This document shows, piece by piece, positions 11,031 through 23,641 of a DNA stretch of 64,000 bases. The translations under genes and the position numbers were made by a program. Position 1 is the first letter of the stretch. Each line of letters begins with the position of its first letter. Source of the DNA: Choanephora cucurbitarum (Eukaryota; Mucoromycota; Mucoromycetes; Mucorales; Choanephoraceae); NCBI GenBank assembly GCA_025331435.1, contig JAIWNI010000054.1:124001-188000 (forward strand). Reading direction: 5' to 3'. The notes under the pieces were generated by a model that saw only the letters and a program-made list of their open reading frames with translations, searched no databases and was not told the DNA's origin.

Positions 11031-13106
11031 TATGAATTTCTTAAATAAAAAAGAAAATGATATTAATAAAAATATTCCCATTTATTGATATGTGGTGATA
11101 CTCTACAAATCAAAGGCATACTTCCTCTAGAGTTGAGCAATAGGTGTCAGGAAATAAACTAAGATGTTCTTGCACATTGAAGATAGTGAGCCCGTTTTGT
11201 AGGTTTTTTTTTCTTTTGTTATATGAATCTATATTGGCTTTGTACAGCTTGCGATCAAACAATTGATTTGGAGTCTTTATTACTTTTTTAAAAGTATTCT
11301 CTGAGAATATTTGAGTAAGAAGATATCTTTCTTCCAAACAATGATAAGCAGTGTGTAATTGTCTCTAAATAAATGCGCTGTTTCTTGATACTTTGACTTC
11401 CACTCATCCTAGTATCTCTTGTTTTTTTTTTGAACAGAGTCTTTTGCACTGATATCATGCTCAAGATGAAAGACTAAGATTGAGTTGAAGGATACTAAAG
11501 TAAAAGATATCAATCGTTGGAGACGAGGCTTCCTGAGATATCTTTCAAAGACACAATCATTGAATGTCGTCTTTGATCTAACTCTACACCTTTTGTTTGC
11601 TTTGTCTCGTTTGCTCAGCTGTGAAAAAATGTTATAGAAAAACTTATGCTGGACTTTTGGGGCGATTGGTTTTGATGTTTCTCTAGCTATTGGTTGACAA
11701 AAGATGAAGACAGACATCAGTCAGATGTCTCTTAGTGAATGCCAATCATTTCAAGATCATGCCATCAAGTTAGACGAAACATTCTTTGAGTGAGAAACTG
11801 TTGATGTTGCCTCATGAGCAAGTGCTTCCATCAGTTCAATGGCAGATGAGCTGATCTTGTTAAACTCATCCTCATGCTTGACCTAAAAATGACGTACAAA
11901 CTAAAATTAGCAAACAGACCTTGTGTCTATATCAAGAAGCCTTCGCTCCTAAGCCTCTCAACTGCTTTGATTTCAGTTATTTTTGGCCCCAAAAGAAAGA
12001 AACACCTAGTGAACATGGAGATGTTTTACATATCAAACTTGTAATTCTAATCCAAAAGCAATTTCACCAAAAGTCTAGCTTAATTTGTCTAAACAGAGGA
12101 CAATAAGATTTGATTTAATTTTATCAATTTAGAACCTTTATATCTAAATGGATAGAGTGATTACTAGCAGCAAAGCATGCTAAAAGGCGAATCTCTAAGA
12201 ACCCTTCTTCCCAACTAGATTTCTGATGTATTCACCTTCTTAATATAAAGCTCAGTAAGGATAAGATAGCGGTACTCAAATTACCAGCCAAAGCTATGCA
12301 ACATGGCTCATCTGCCAGACATTTGGTTACCACAACTTTCTCTATTTTCTCTTAACGCACTCACTATCTTTCGATAGAAAAGGATGAGTGTGCTATAGGT
12401 CTTTTAAAATGCAATGCGTTCCTTGGAACAAGAAGAAACCTGATGTGTTCAAGTCGATTAGTTTAGCAAAAAAAAAGAAAGAGGAGCATTTGTTGATTTT
12501 ACTTTGTTTTTTGATCCTCAATTGTACATAGTAAAATAATATACTCGGGCCAAAGAAGGCTTTTTGTTTTTCTATGACTGAATCCTTAATACATTACTAT
12601 GGAATAAAGCAACTAAAGGTAGTTTCTATTTCATTTGAATATGTACTTCAAGTCTCTAGAATGATAATTCCTATTTGAATAGAAACAAAAAGTTTATTTT
12701 CAGCCACATAGTGTTATTCTTTCAAATAGTTAGAACCCTCTCGTATTCTGCTTAACTGAACTGTTTCTATAGTCTAGCTAAATCAATCAAAGAAAGGAAA
12801 AAAAAAAGGCTTTCTTCAATTTGCTAACTTACAAATCAAGATAGAACAGAAAAAGAAAATGAAACGTCATATAAGTAACTCATTTAAATCCTTTTTTTTT
12901 TTTCTCTTTTTGAAGTTTTTGGCTCTTGTGTTACCTAAGCACAGAATTTATAATTACTTCTGTTCCTATTTGAGACAGAACTTTAAACTAAAATAGAAAA
13001 TTATTAAAAAGCGCCACTATGGGCTATTTATTTTAAGTCAAGCGCTTTTCACCATCTTCCGCTCTTTCTTTCTTCTTTGGTTTTTTTTTATTGTTCTCTC
13101 AAAGAA
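11031..13106. other. Intergenic region with remains of an unknown gene
   Basis: Apart from the minus-strand fragments at 11110-11883, the stretch is AT-rich with frequent poly-A/T runs and no supported gene. The last 100 bp (T-rich, ending aaagaaatg) lead into the CSC1-like gene. Confidence 0.5.
11110..11883 (-). pseudogene. Possible decayed gene of unknown family
   Basis: Three minus-strand coding-like blocks. 11883-11770 follows a good acceptor (tttttag) and reads VKHEDEFNKISSSAIELMEA before a stop. 11717-11409 is a 102-codon basic ORF. 11361-11110 follows another acceptor (tttatttag) and reads on for 84 codons. I cannot join them in frame with GT donors. It may be a broken gene, a spliced non-coding RNA or chance ORFs. 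I do not recognise any family. Confidence 0.3.
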
Positions 13107-16100
13107 ATGAGTATTTACGTATCGTTTGAAGATCAAAGGAAGCAAGATGCTTCATTTACAATTCAATCGATGGGAATTCAACTTGGTATCAACATAGGCA
13201 CGGCCATAATTGTGATGATTGGATTTAGTCTGTTAAGACCTGTAACTAGTGAGAAATCGAAATGGTTGAGCATTGAAGTTGATTAGTTTTTTTTTAGCGA
13301 CATAAAATCGTCTATGCACCTAAAACGAAATTTGCAAGTAAAGAGTAATCGTATTGTTTCTGTCCTTTTATTGTATTCGTTATCTAACCATGTTGGTCAT
13401 TTAGACACCAGCCTCCAGCCATTGACTCCAATCGTTGGTTTTCATGGTTACGACCAGTGATAAAAGTTTCAGACGATGTATTGATTCGACAGATTGGATG
13501 TGATGCTTTACTTTATATTCGATTTCTTCGGTTAATGCGCAATTTGTTTCTTTGCATGACTGTCATTGGTCTCTGTGCTTTGATTCCTATTTATATTGTG
13601 GCCACTATGCGTACTGGGTAAGATACAAAACCCTCCCTTAGTAGATTTTAATGATTGCTGACTTTTTTTTTTCTGTATTTCAGTGAATGGCCTCCTGCTT
13701 CAGGAAGTATCGAGATGCTATCACTTTCAGGTATCAACTTATTGAATGGAAAATTAAGATCAGATCCAGATACAAATTGGTATTGGTCTTCATTCGCTGC
13801 AACCTATCTTTTCTCGATCCTTATTGGTTATTTTATGTATCGTGCCTCTTGCGATTATATTGAAATGCGACAATATTACTTTCGATTACCTGAAAACAAG
13901 ACAATCATGTCTTCGTTGATGGTCAGTCGTATCCCTGAATCTATGCGCTCAGATGAAAGCTTGAGACAATGGATCCAACCTCAACTCTCTTACTCTATTA
14001 AAGAAAGCATGATTGGCCATTATAGTCCTAAACTGACTGATTTGTTTGAACAACACGAATTAGCTGTTCAACGATTAGAATCTGCTTTGGCCTCTTATCT
14101 CAATGGTAAACAAAAAAAAAGTTTTAGATTTCACCCATACTCATTCTTTTTTTTTTTTTTAGATGGTAAAGATACAGACAATCGAAAGAGACCTATGGTT
14201 CGTGTTGATGGATTTTTATGCCTTGGTGGTCGAAAAGTAGATGCAATTGAATACTATACAAAACAAGTAGCCGATTTAGATGCTCAGATCAAATCCATTC
14301 GTACTGATAAATCCATTAAACCATCTCATTATGGTTGGATCTCATTTGATCAAATTCAGTCAGCCCATGCAGCTCATCGTCAATTGGTATCCAAGTACAA
14401 AGTACGCTTATCACCTACACCCCAAGACTTGATCTGGTCTAATTTACCTCTGGAACCTGGCACCAAGAAGACTAAGCGATGGATAGGCCGTGTTGTCTAT
14501 TGGATCTTTGTGTTTGTCTGGATGATCCCCATGTCCGCCCTGTCAGCTACCTCAAATATCCTCAACCTGATCCGTATGATTCCTAACTCAACAGCATTTT
14601 TAGATCAACATCAAGTTATCTTGGGCCTCGTTCAATCTTACTTCTCTCCTATCGTCATGGCCATCTTTCTCTATCTCTTACCTATGTTCTTCCGGTTTTT
14701 GTCTAAGCAACAAGGCTATTGGACTCAGACGACTCTGGATCGCAAAGTATTGACTAAGCTCTATGTGTTCTTCATCATCAACAATCTGTTGGTGTTCACA
14801 CTGACTTCTATCTTTGTGGGCATTTACGGTCAAATTAAATCTCTTGTTGAATCAGGCACATTGCCTACTGATGAAAGCATACAGGGTTATATTATGCAGT
14901 TGGCCAAGAATATTGCTGAAGTGGCTACCTTTTGGATCAATTTTGTCTGTCTGAACTCATTGGGTCTCACCATCAATCTAGCCATGTTAGTCCCTCTCTT
15001 GACTATCACTATCCGTAAGCTGTTGACACGCCCAAGCCCTCGTGCCCTTCGTGAACTCGCTAAACCCCCTGTGTTTGATTACCCTCAGAGTTACAACATC
15101 CTCTTGTTTTTCTTTACAATCGCTCTTGTCTATTCGGTCATGTCACCCTTGATTTTGCCGTTTGCATTGGTGTATTTCACAGTAGCCAGTGTGGTCTTCA
15201 AGTACATGTTGATGTATGTCTATGTGACCAAGATTGAAAGTGGAGGTAAGATCTGGCCTGTCTTGTTTCAGACTGTCATGTCTTCTTGTATCTTTTTCCA
15301 AGTGACAATGATCATTGTGCTGGCACTTAAGGGTGGTCAAATCCAAGCGTATGCTTTGATTCCCTTGCCCTTCTTGACCTTGGGTTTCCAATATTTCTAC
15401 TACCGTCGCATGCATGAACTAGGTAACTATTACCGTGGCCATGGTGATTACGAATCCTCTGAAAGCACCAAGCGATCCGACCTAAAGGACCAGTTCAAGG
15501 ACCCAGCTTACTCTAAGCAACTCTCTATTCCTACTGTTCACGAAGACGTGAAGCATCTTTTAAAGAAGGTCTACAATCATGGTCAGTTGACAGAATCAGC
15601 TGGCTTGGGCTCTGTGGTCGATAAGGCGCGTCTGTATGGTAAACACATGATGGAAGAAGCTGATTTAGATCAAGGTAGAGGATTCAATCACCGAAACCAG
15701 CAGCATCGATTGACTTTACATGATGGCCGTTCCAATGTTCAATTTGCTACTGTGACTGAAGATGCCATTTTCAGTAAGGCAGATGAGTTCGAGGAAGATG
15801 AAGAAGAAGTAGACGAAAAGTTGACGAGAGAAAACACAATAGCAAGATCAAGTACAGTTGTGTCTGATTATTCTGAATTCTATAAAGAAGTAGAAGATAC
15901 ACCACTTTTGCCTACAGTCAGTGTTGAACCCTCTCTTCAAATGAATGTAATGAGCTTGCCTAATCAAGGAAGAGCACCTGCGGTGAAAGAGGAGCCTACC
16001 CTACTTAGTCATCAATCTCATGCTAATGCATTGGCCCTACCCAAGCAAGAAACATCATCTCTTACCAAGGAGCCTATAGTTCAACCACGTCATTTGGTTC

Positions 16101-16816
16101 ATGAACGCAGTGTAACCTCTGAATATTATGACATTTATTCTTCATTCACGCCTCAAGCAAGTCTAGTTGATCTTGGACAAACCATTCCAGAAAAGACTCT
16201 GATAGAAGAAGAAGACAATCAGTCTCAAAAGACTGTGTCTGTGATCAAGACTGACTCAGAAGAAGCTATGCTCTCTGCAAAGATAGATTCAGAAGCTATG
16301 CCTCTTATAAATGTAGATTCTCAAGAAAATATGGAGGATTCTGCACCTATCATAAAGATTGATCCTCAAGACGAAGAAGACTCCACACCTATCATAAAGG
16401 TAGATTCTCACGAAGATTCTACACCTATCATAAAAGTAGATTCTCAAGAGGATAAAGAAGATACTATCAAGGTAGATCCTCAAGAGAATACAGAAGAAGC
16501 TACACCTATTATAAAAGTAGACCCTCAAGAAGAATCAAAAGAGAGCATGTCTCCTGCTGAGGTGGATGCCAATGAAACCGCATCTACTTTGAGCGCACAT
16601 TCTCAGGAAGAACTGACATTGCACTCCAGTATACGCCACCGTTCTATGCCATTATCACGTAACTCACTTAGTATTCCAGCAGATGAGACTGTCACACTTC
16701 AGCGCCAATCAACCGCACCTAATTTAAAGCGAAACTCTTCTATCCGAAGAAGCTCATCCATTCGTCGAAGTCGAACTGTACCTTCTCGATCGCATCAAAA
16801 AGAAGAAGAGCACTAA
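13107..16816 (+). CDS. CSC1/OSCA-like (TMEM63/DUF221) cation channel
   Basis: Exons 13107-13241, 13298-13344, 13405-13617, 13684-14105 and 14163-16816 give 1156 aa. The N-terminus has a first membrane helix (LGINIGTAIIVMIGFSLLRP), then KIVYAPK and WFSWLRPVIKVSDD, which are diagnostic of the late-exocytosis/RSN1 N-terminal region, and two more helices. A cytosolic RRM-like (PHM7_cyt) part follows (PESMRSDESLRQWI, VRVDGFLCLGGRKVDAIEYY). The seven-helix channel domain starts near WSNLPLEPG and ends near residue 690. OSCA/CSC1 proteins are osmo- or mechano-gated calcium-permeable channels. The C-terminal ~450 residues are acidic and disordered, and carry degenerate PIIKVDSQE repeats at about residues 985-1065. 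The 57-bp last intron has no stop and is a multiple of three, so its retention would insert 19 residues. Confidence 0.88.
16290..16535 (+). repeat. Coding tandem repeats (PIIKVDSQE-type) in the CSC1-like tail
   Basis: Six to seven imperfect 9-18 residue units: LINVDSQEN, PIIKIDPQDEEDST, PIIKVDSHEDST, PIIKVDSQEDKED, TIKVDPQENTEEAT and PIIKVDPQEESKE. The DNA units (cctatcataaaggtagattct) are similar enough to suggest slippage or recent duplication. Confidence 0.8.
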
Positions 16817-16897
16817 TTGAATGTGAATAAAAAGTTTGTTTTTCTTTATTTGAGTTTAGAAAAAAAAAGTTTTTTTTTTATTCTTATAACACTTTTG

Positions 16898-17739
16898 ATG
16901 AGTACACAGAATAGCAATAGTGAAGTGATCTTCTCTTCTATACCCCTTTATAGTCAACATGAGGACACAGCCCTTAGCAATTCACAATCAGACATGTTGT
17001 TTGAAGGTGCAGGTGTCTTGGAGAGATCAGCTGGAGAAGCAGCAGCTCAGTTGACAATAGCTTGGTCTAATGAACGCAATGCACCTGAAGTATTGCCTTA
17101 TGAACGTGGATTAGTTGAATTCCTGTTAGAGACAGTAGAACGTCAGGTAATTGAAGATGTATCATAAGTGAGTGTTCTGGTATTGAGCTCTTTGCTGTAG
17201 GTTGAGAAAGTGATGGAAGATATGGAGAATCATGTTGAGAATAAATTTGAAAGTATGGTCTATCAGACTGAAATTGAACGAGTGAAATATGTGATCAAGA
17301 GTTATTTGAGGTGTCGTCTGTTCAAGGTAAACAAACACTCACAGTCATTATGTTGCCTCAACTCATAAACTTCAGTCAAAAATAGATTGAGAAATTCACT
17401 CTGCATCTCTTGAGACTGCCTAACCTTAAGGAGATCCTTTCTCACCAAGAAATCATTTATGCTCGAAGTTATCAGGAATTATTAGAAAGTCATTATCATC
17501 ATACCTTTCTACATCAACTGCCTAGAACACAACAAAAGCAAGACGAAATCATTCAGGATATGAGTATGGTAGTAGAGCCTAATTTAGACGCACCTGTCTT
17601 TTGTCGTGTTTTGACCAATGTAGGTCATGTTGACATTGGCCATAGTGACAGTGTTTTATTTGAAGCTGGGGATATCTACATATTACGTTATTCTGACGTA
17701 CAACAGCATTTAAAAGACAAGAAAGTGAAATTGATTTAA
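16898..17739 (+). CDS. SLD5: GINS complex subunit Sld5
   Basis: Exons 16898-17146, 17201-17326 and 17386-17739 give 242 aa. The first part contains LERSAGEAAAQLTIAWSNER and LPYERGLVEFLLETVERQ, followed by ENKFESMVYQTEIERVKYVI and KSYLRCRLFKIEKF, which are landmark Sld5 sequences. The C-terminal B-domain ends in LFEAGDIYILRYSDVQQHL. Sld5, with Psf1-3, forms GINS, the part of the CMG helicase needed for replication initiation and fork progress. Its length is normal for the family (about 220-290). Start 16898 is the ATG after a T-rich leader, 81 bp downstream of the CSC1 stop. AATAAA overlaps the stop (17738-17743). Confidence 0.92.
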
Positions 17740-17771
17740 TAAAAAAAAAATCATCTTTTTATCTTTACAAC

Positions 17772-18059
17772 ATGAGTCAACGTAAGCTACCTAGTTTATT
17801 CTAGTAAAGATAGCATAGTCTAAACGATTACATAGCAGAACAATATCAATCTACAGGACACGGTACAGTTGATGTCCCATGGTCTCAAGACACAAAGGAT
17901 TCATTAAAACAAAATCAAGGCCAGACCTCAGATAAGCAACAATCACAGCAACAAAACCAACAACAACCACAGCAACATAATGCTAGCAGTGGATTCGGTC
18001 ACACAACACATCAAGGTCATTCTCGTCGTAGTATTAAGAGAGACTTAAATGATATCTAA
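17772..18059 (+). CDS. Small Gln-rich protein, unknown function
   Basis: A first exon of only 10 coding bases (17772-17781) joins across a 54-bp GT-AG intron to 17836-18059, giving 77 aa. It begins MSQPEQYQSTGHGTVDVPW, has a Gln/Asn/His-rich middle and ends RRSIKRDLNDI. The unspliced frame stops after 10 codons, so the spliced model is favoured. There is no signal peptide or membrane segment, and I do not recognise the family. Its ATG is just 32 bp after the SLD5 stop, leaving little room for a separate promoter. The stop is followed by aaataaag, a polyadenylation signal. Confidence 0.6.
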
Positions 18060-21000
18060 ATAAAGCTCGTTTGTGCCACACAGATAAGACACAGTGAGAC
18101 TAACATCGGAAAGCCTATATATATAGTGAAAGATGTTTCATATGCTCGTGCCCCAAGAAAAAAAAAAGAAGAGTACATGTAACAAAATATTAATCTTCAG
18201 ATGAAAGGCTTATTGTCTCTGTCACGCGTGATTTGTTTCATCTCATCAACAAAGAAAAAAAAGGAGGGAGAAGTTAGGAAGACTTGTCAATGATAGAGAG
18301 GCATAGCCTTTGCTACTTGGGACTTCAAGTCTGAATGGAATGGTTATTGTAAGGTCTAGTTTAGCTTTGGTCAGACTAGATTAATCATCACCACTTTCTT
18401 GTTTGGGCGATTTACTGCAGATTAGATCTTCCAGATGCCTCGTCTCTTCTGACAACTCTGTTCCTTAAACGCATCTATGTTTCACCTGTAAGCTATGGTC
18501 TTGCTACAGATGAAACCTGGTTGTATTTCCTTGTCAATGCCCAAACTGATTAACCTTAATTAGGAATCAGTCGGTGCATTATTTATGAATGTCTCTGGAA
18601 GACCATAAAAGAGAGATGCTGTTTTTTTTATTTAGATTGAAGCACAAGTGGTTATTGTCGCCTATTACCAATTTCGTTGTTCTTTTTGGCATCAAATCAT
18701 TTGCGTTAAATGTACAGTGACTACAGAAAAACAGCATCTTTCTTTTGTCATTGATCTCTCCAATGGTATTGTCTAGATGATCAAGACTTGGTATTCATTG
18801 TCCATCTCCTTGTTAAACGGACAAGCATACCATTCGCTGATCCTGCTCATAGAGCATTCCTAACGTATTGCACATATTGCATCGTTTGATTATGAGCACA
18901 AGAATCTACCATTGATATTCTGTCAAATAAAAAGATTGAATTTGCAGTTGTTGTAATTAGGTTGGTAATTGTCAATCCCAATTTACGGCATTTAATATAA
19001 TCTGCTTTGTCTTTATTCAAAATGAAAGCCTGAACCCGTCAGGCCCACGATTCATGGTGAAATGTACTAATCTGTTCTATTTAATTCGTAATCACAAGAG
19101 ACCAAGCACCATTGAATGAACTTCTCAGCAATGAAGACTGTAAGCTTCTTCTCTATATATCTAGTGAGCGTAATAAACGTCTCTGTTGCTAGCATCGTTC
19201 CTTTCAAATAATGAATCAAAGCTAGTTAAACAAAGTTAATTGTAGATTAATTGTTGACATAAACAGCAAGAGCTTCTACTCAGTTTCAGCCATCCCTTCT
19301 TTTTTCTCTGTAAAATTTCATTTGTAAAGATAGTATATTTCTACATTTATGGATGTTGAACTTCTTCAACTAATTGTTCTTTCAGCAATCAGATAAAAGG
19401 CACATGAAGTTTGGCACTGTTCAAAAGTGAAGATACGATCAATGAGTTCTGACTGATGCTTCCTTTTCCTGTTGTATATGTTATCCCAAATGATAACGTT
19501 GGTATTACCATCTACCTTTTTTTTTTATTCTGGATACTTTCTAAACACTATTTAGTTCAGACTTGTTGCGGCATGCGTAATCACTTGCTACAGTTGCTCT
19601 GATTTGGATGACTTTATGTAGCTTTGATTGGCTCAGGATCTATTCTGGCAAAATCTTGTTTCGTAACCGTTAATGCAAGTCTAGTGACAATAAACATAGG
19701 GGATGTTGACATAAACAGGTTACAAAGTACACCACAAGGAACATTAGTACAGTTAATGGAAAACACTAACTATTTTACTGTAATAGGGGAGGGGTTGAAT
19801 ATGCACTTGTGCTAACACCATACTAGCATTATAAGCATAGATAACGCACAATGATAGTTTACTTTGAGCATAGCTTTCTGTTATCTAGTTTGCTTTTGGC
19901 AAACACGATTGATTGAGCTTATGCAATTTCCCGACATAGTCTTGCAAGCAGTGCCTCTATGACTATGACTATTGTTTAGCATCATCGTGTTCTGTGTCAA
20001 ATAGACTCAGAGGTAAAGAATGAAACCCTCTGTTAACCTCTCATTTTTTGATCAACTAGAAGAAGAAGAAAATCAAAAACTAAACAGAAAGCCTCATCAT
20101 CTTTCAGTCTAAAGCAGGCGTGATACAAGATTATCAGAGTTACAACTATGCTATGAGTGAGCATAGTTGCTCAACACTATTTCTCATTCCATGCATCTAA
20201 CATAGAGTTTGCTTTTTAGTTAGCCCCATCTTATTTTTTTTAAAAGCGCAACGCTTATCACTCGACTGTATAGACTTGATCTACACGGCAATCAATTTTC
20301 TATTAGTGTAAATCAATATCGATTGCCTTTCTGTCTTGTTCTCAAGTGGTTTTGCAGTGACGAAATGGATAGGCCTGATGCATGTTTCAACAAGTTCCAT
20401 ATGACTGCATTTCACTTTATCAGCCAACTCAAATTGGGTTCAATTAAACAGCCTCGCTTAATTGTAGAACAGAAGAAGAAGAAAAAAATTGCAAGTATAG
20501 TGAATGTACCCCATATCACTGGTATAAGTAGATCTAGAGTGAAGCTTTAAAATGACAGGGTTTCTCTATTCAATTTCGTTAACTCACCTTTCCTATTTAA
20601 GAGAATGAAATATAGATAATGCAGAGTATGTATGGTTAGAAGGGGTTTCTGTTGTTCCAAATGGTGATACCAACAATACTGCAGCTTCATTTTGTCCTTG
20701 ATGTGCGGGGGGAAAAGAAGAAGGGAGAATGCAAAGCCCATGTATGTATGTTGAATGAATTGTTTATCATCTGTTTTTATGCATTATGTTCAGCATAAAG
20801 ACAAATCACTTGTTTAGTATTGTCAAATTTGAAAAGTGTTGCAGGGTCAGTGCCTTTTCCTCTAGTGATGAGTGTGTTATGCTGATACTTGAGACAACTC
20901 CTCCATGTCAGGCTACTTGAGAAAACAGACCGTTTTCATTTATTTTAGTGTTCAATCCATGGAACTCAACTAGTATCGTCAATAGAATGATTTTACTCTC

Positions 21001-23641
21001 TCCTTCTAATTCTCAGTTTAATAACGTCTATTGGAGAGGGGGGTTTATCAAGGTTTTCTATTTTCTTACTTCAATTGATTTGCTAGTAAAGGGATCTATA
21101 TTATTGCATGTCAAAGCGTATCTGTATAGATGTATAGCTAGTCTAAATTAATACAAACTTATGAATGCAGTATAACTACAAAAGAAAAAGAAAAGAGATG
21201 TAGAAAAAGTTAGTTAATGAACTCATATACCTCGTCTTCAGTACTACATATGAATAAGCACGCATTACTTGAATATATCGATTCACTCTATAGACCGGCT
21301 CCTTTTATTAGGTTATCTGGTAGACACAAATCTCTCGTCTCCCTATATAATAACTAAACTATAGCTAAGCACATCATAGGGTTTAAGTTAAGTAACAAGA
21401 ACAACTTCTCATTCTCAATGATTTAACGAAACTTGCTATAAAGAGTGAATTTAGAAGATGAATAGCCACTACCTTATCAATAGATAATCCCTATCTTGCA
21501 TACAGAGAGAACAGAAGGGATCTTATGACTCACTTGCTTTTTACTTTTAGTAACATTCCCAATCGTACTTGCTCCTTTGCAGACCCTCATAAAAGAAATG
21601 GATACCTTACTTTAGATTGGTTCAACCTATCACACCACAATAATAAAAAAAGAGAGGTATTTTATACATAGTTATAGAGATATCTTTTAAGTTAGACTGC
21701 AAGTTCAATCATTCCAACTTTATCTTAATTTCTTTTTCTACCTTTGAAATAGAACAATGGGCTCACTTTGTTTTTTTTTCTAATAGAGTGATCTGACATT
21801 AGAAATTCCATCTATGATCTCAAAAGTATGAATTTCTGTAATATCGGGTCAAAAGGAGTTTAGTGAATCTATAAAGTTAAAATGTGTGAATTGGTGCGTA
21901 TAAGGTGAATCCAATCAAATTCATTTTTAAAAAAGAGGGGAACACTGTTTTTGGTAATACAGACAAATCGGGGTCTTTTTTAATGTTTGACTCTTAAACA
22001 AGTAAACCTTAAATTCCAAACTGAGATTAAGTTTTAGAAAGAAAAAGGCAACTTTCATCTAATCACAATAAGACAAAATCGTCTTCATTTTCTTACTCAG
22101 TTCTAATGCGTGAGAACTTCATTCAGGGTAACTAGAAGGACATCCTCTTATTGTGTGTGTGTCATTGACAACAGAACAACGTAGAACTAGTCTCTAGGAC
22201 AGATAGTCAACTGTATCACTGTAATGTAAATGGTATTGTGATACTCTGTAGTTTCCTTATTGAATTCAATAAGAGTCCCTTTTGTAAAATAGGCGGAGTA
22301 CACCCTGAATGGAGTGGTATCACATAATCAGACGTGTTATCATATCATTCTTCTTTTCTACTGTGTTTGTGTCATGGATAGATAATGGGCGACTATCTCA
22401 TTTGAATTTCAGATAACAAAGGAATGAACACTATCTAATCAACAGTACATATTAGGGAGTTCCACATACCCTATTTCTCTATGATAAGCATTACTGTCTC
22501 ATTTCTATAACAAGATAATCATCCCTTCTTTTCTATTAAACAAGAAAGTATTACAAATCATTTCAGTCCTAGAAAAAAAAAAGGACACTTATTTTAGATC
22601 TTGGGAAACTCTCCATTTATTGGCTGCACTGCGAAATAGGTCACATGAACACGGTTCTACCCGTGCATTGAATTCCCTTTTTTTGATAGTATATGATGTA
22701 AATGTACAAAAAGAAATAAAATCCAGTTGTCATTTTCCCCACAATTTGAAATGACTCTATAACTCTTAAAACAAAATAATGAAAATAACACAAAAAGAGT
22801 GCTTATGGTAATCATTCTGTAATAGAACTTTTCTTCTACTCTTTAAAGTAAACCTATCTGTTTCAATGGCGGCATTTTAAACATGAAAGTAGTAGGTCTT
22901 TTCCAAATAAGGCATTATTAGGGTGATACTACATTATGATAGGTGTCTTTTGTTATGTGTTGTATAGTCCAGAAGAAACAAATGAAAATCAATAACAACC
23001 ACCCATCTGCTAGTCGATACTTTCCTTAAATAGTAGTAAAAAATCATCTTTTTTCTTGGCTGTTAACATTTCTTGCAGAATTGTTCGTGTGAATTATTGG
23101 TTTTAATTTGTCTCACTTTCCCATCTATCTCTGGTTTCGTTGGTTCCGTGTACTACGATGAGATCTGGGATTTGATTGCATCTACAAAATAAAAAAAAGC
23201 TAATCTGTAAATTGTTCACATTTTCTGTCTTGTGAGCATCCATATATATCTTTTTCATTACATGTCAACATGGAAGAAAATAAAATACAATAGACATTGT
23301 CAATGCAGCCATTTTAAACGCCTATTATAGTAAACTGCTTTTTTTGTGCGGTCATATGTTTCTTTTAAGCAGTATATGGTAATGGATGCCTATTATTGGA
23401 TCGTTCATAATTTCCGCAAGTTAAATCATATTGGGCGGGATTTTTATTTTACCTACAGGTTTCAAAGCAAAGTAACACAATCAACCTATCATAATTTTTT
23501 CCCTTTTTTTTCTTTCAAGTATAAAATAAGGGTTTTTTCTTGTTTGGCATTTTCCCTTTTTTTTTCTCTTAATTGATTTCAATCTTATAAATTCAATTCA
23601 ACCATTTTTTTTTCTATTTTCTTTTTGTTTAATTAATTCAA
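18060..23641. other. 5.6-kb gene desert
   Basis: No ORF above about 80 codons, no splice-supported chain, no tRNA-like A/B boxes and no terminal inverted repeats that I can see. Stops are dense in all frames and the sequence is AT-rich. The right half contains two copies of a 19-bp element (22864-22882, 23301-23319). The last 300 bp are T-rich and pyrimidine-rich, as expected for the promoter and leader of the transporter gene. Confidence 0.6.
22864..23319 (+). promoter_or_regulatory. Two copies of a CAATG..GCCATTTTAAAC-like element upstream of the transporter
   Basis: CAATGGCGGCATTTTAAAC at 22864-22882 and CAATGCAGCCATTTTAAAC at 23301-23319 match at 16 of 19 positions. They lie about 780 and 340 bp before the transporter ATG. 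A regulatory role is only a guess. Confidence 0.25.

Noticed and set aside
19624..21151. Short ORFs (60-75 codons) in the gene desert
   Set aside because: Length expected by chance, no splice partners, no family resemblance.
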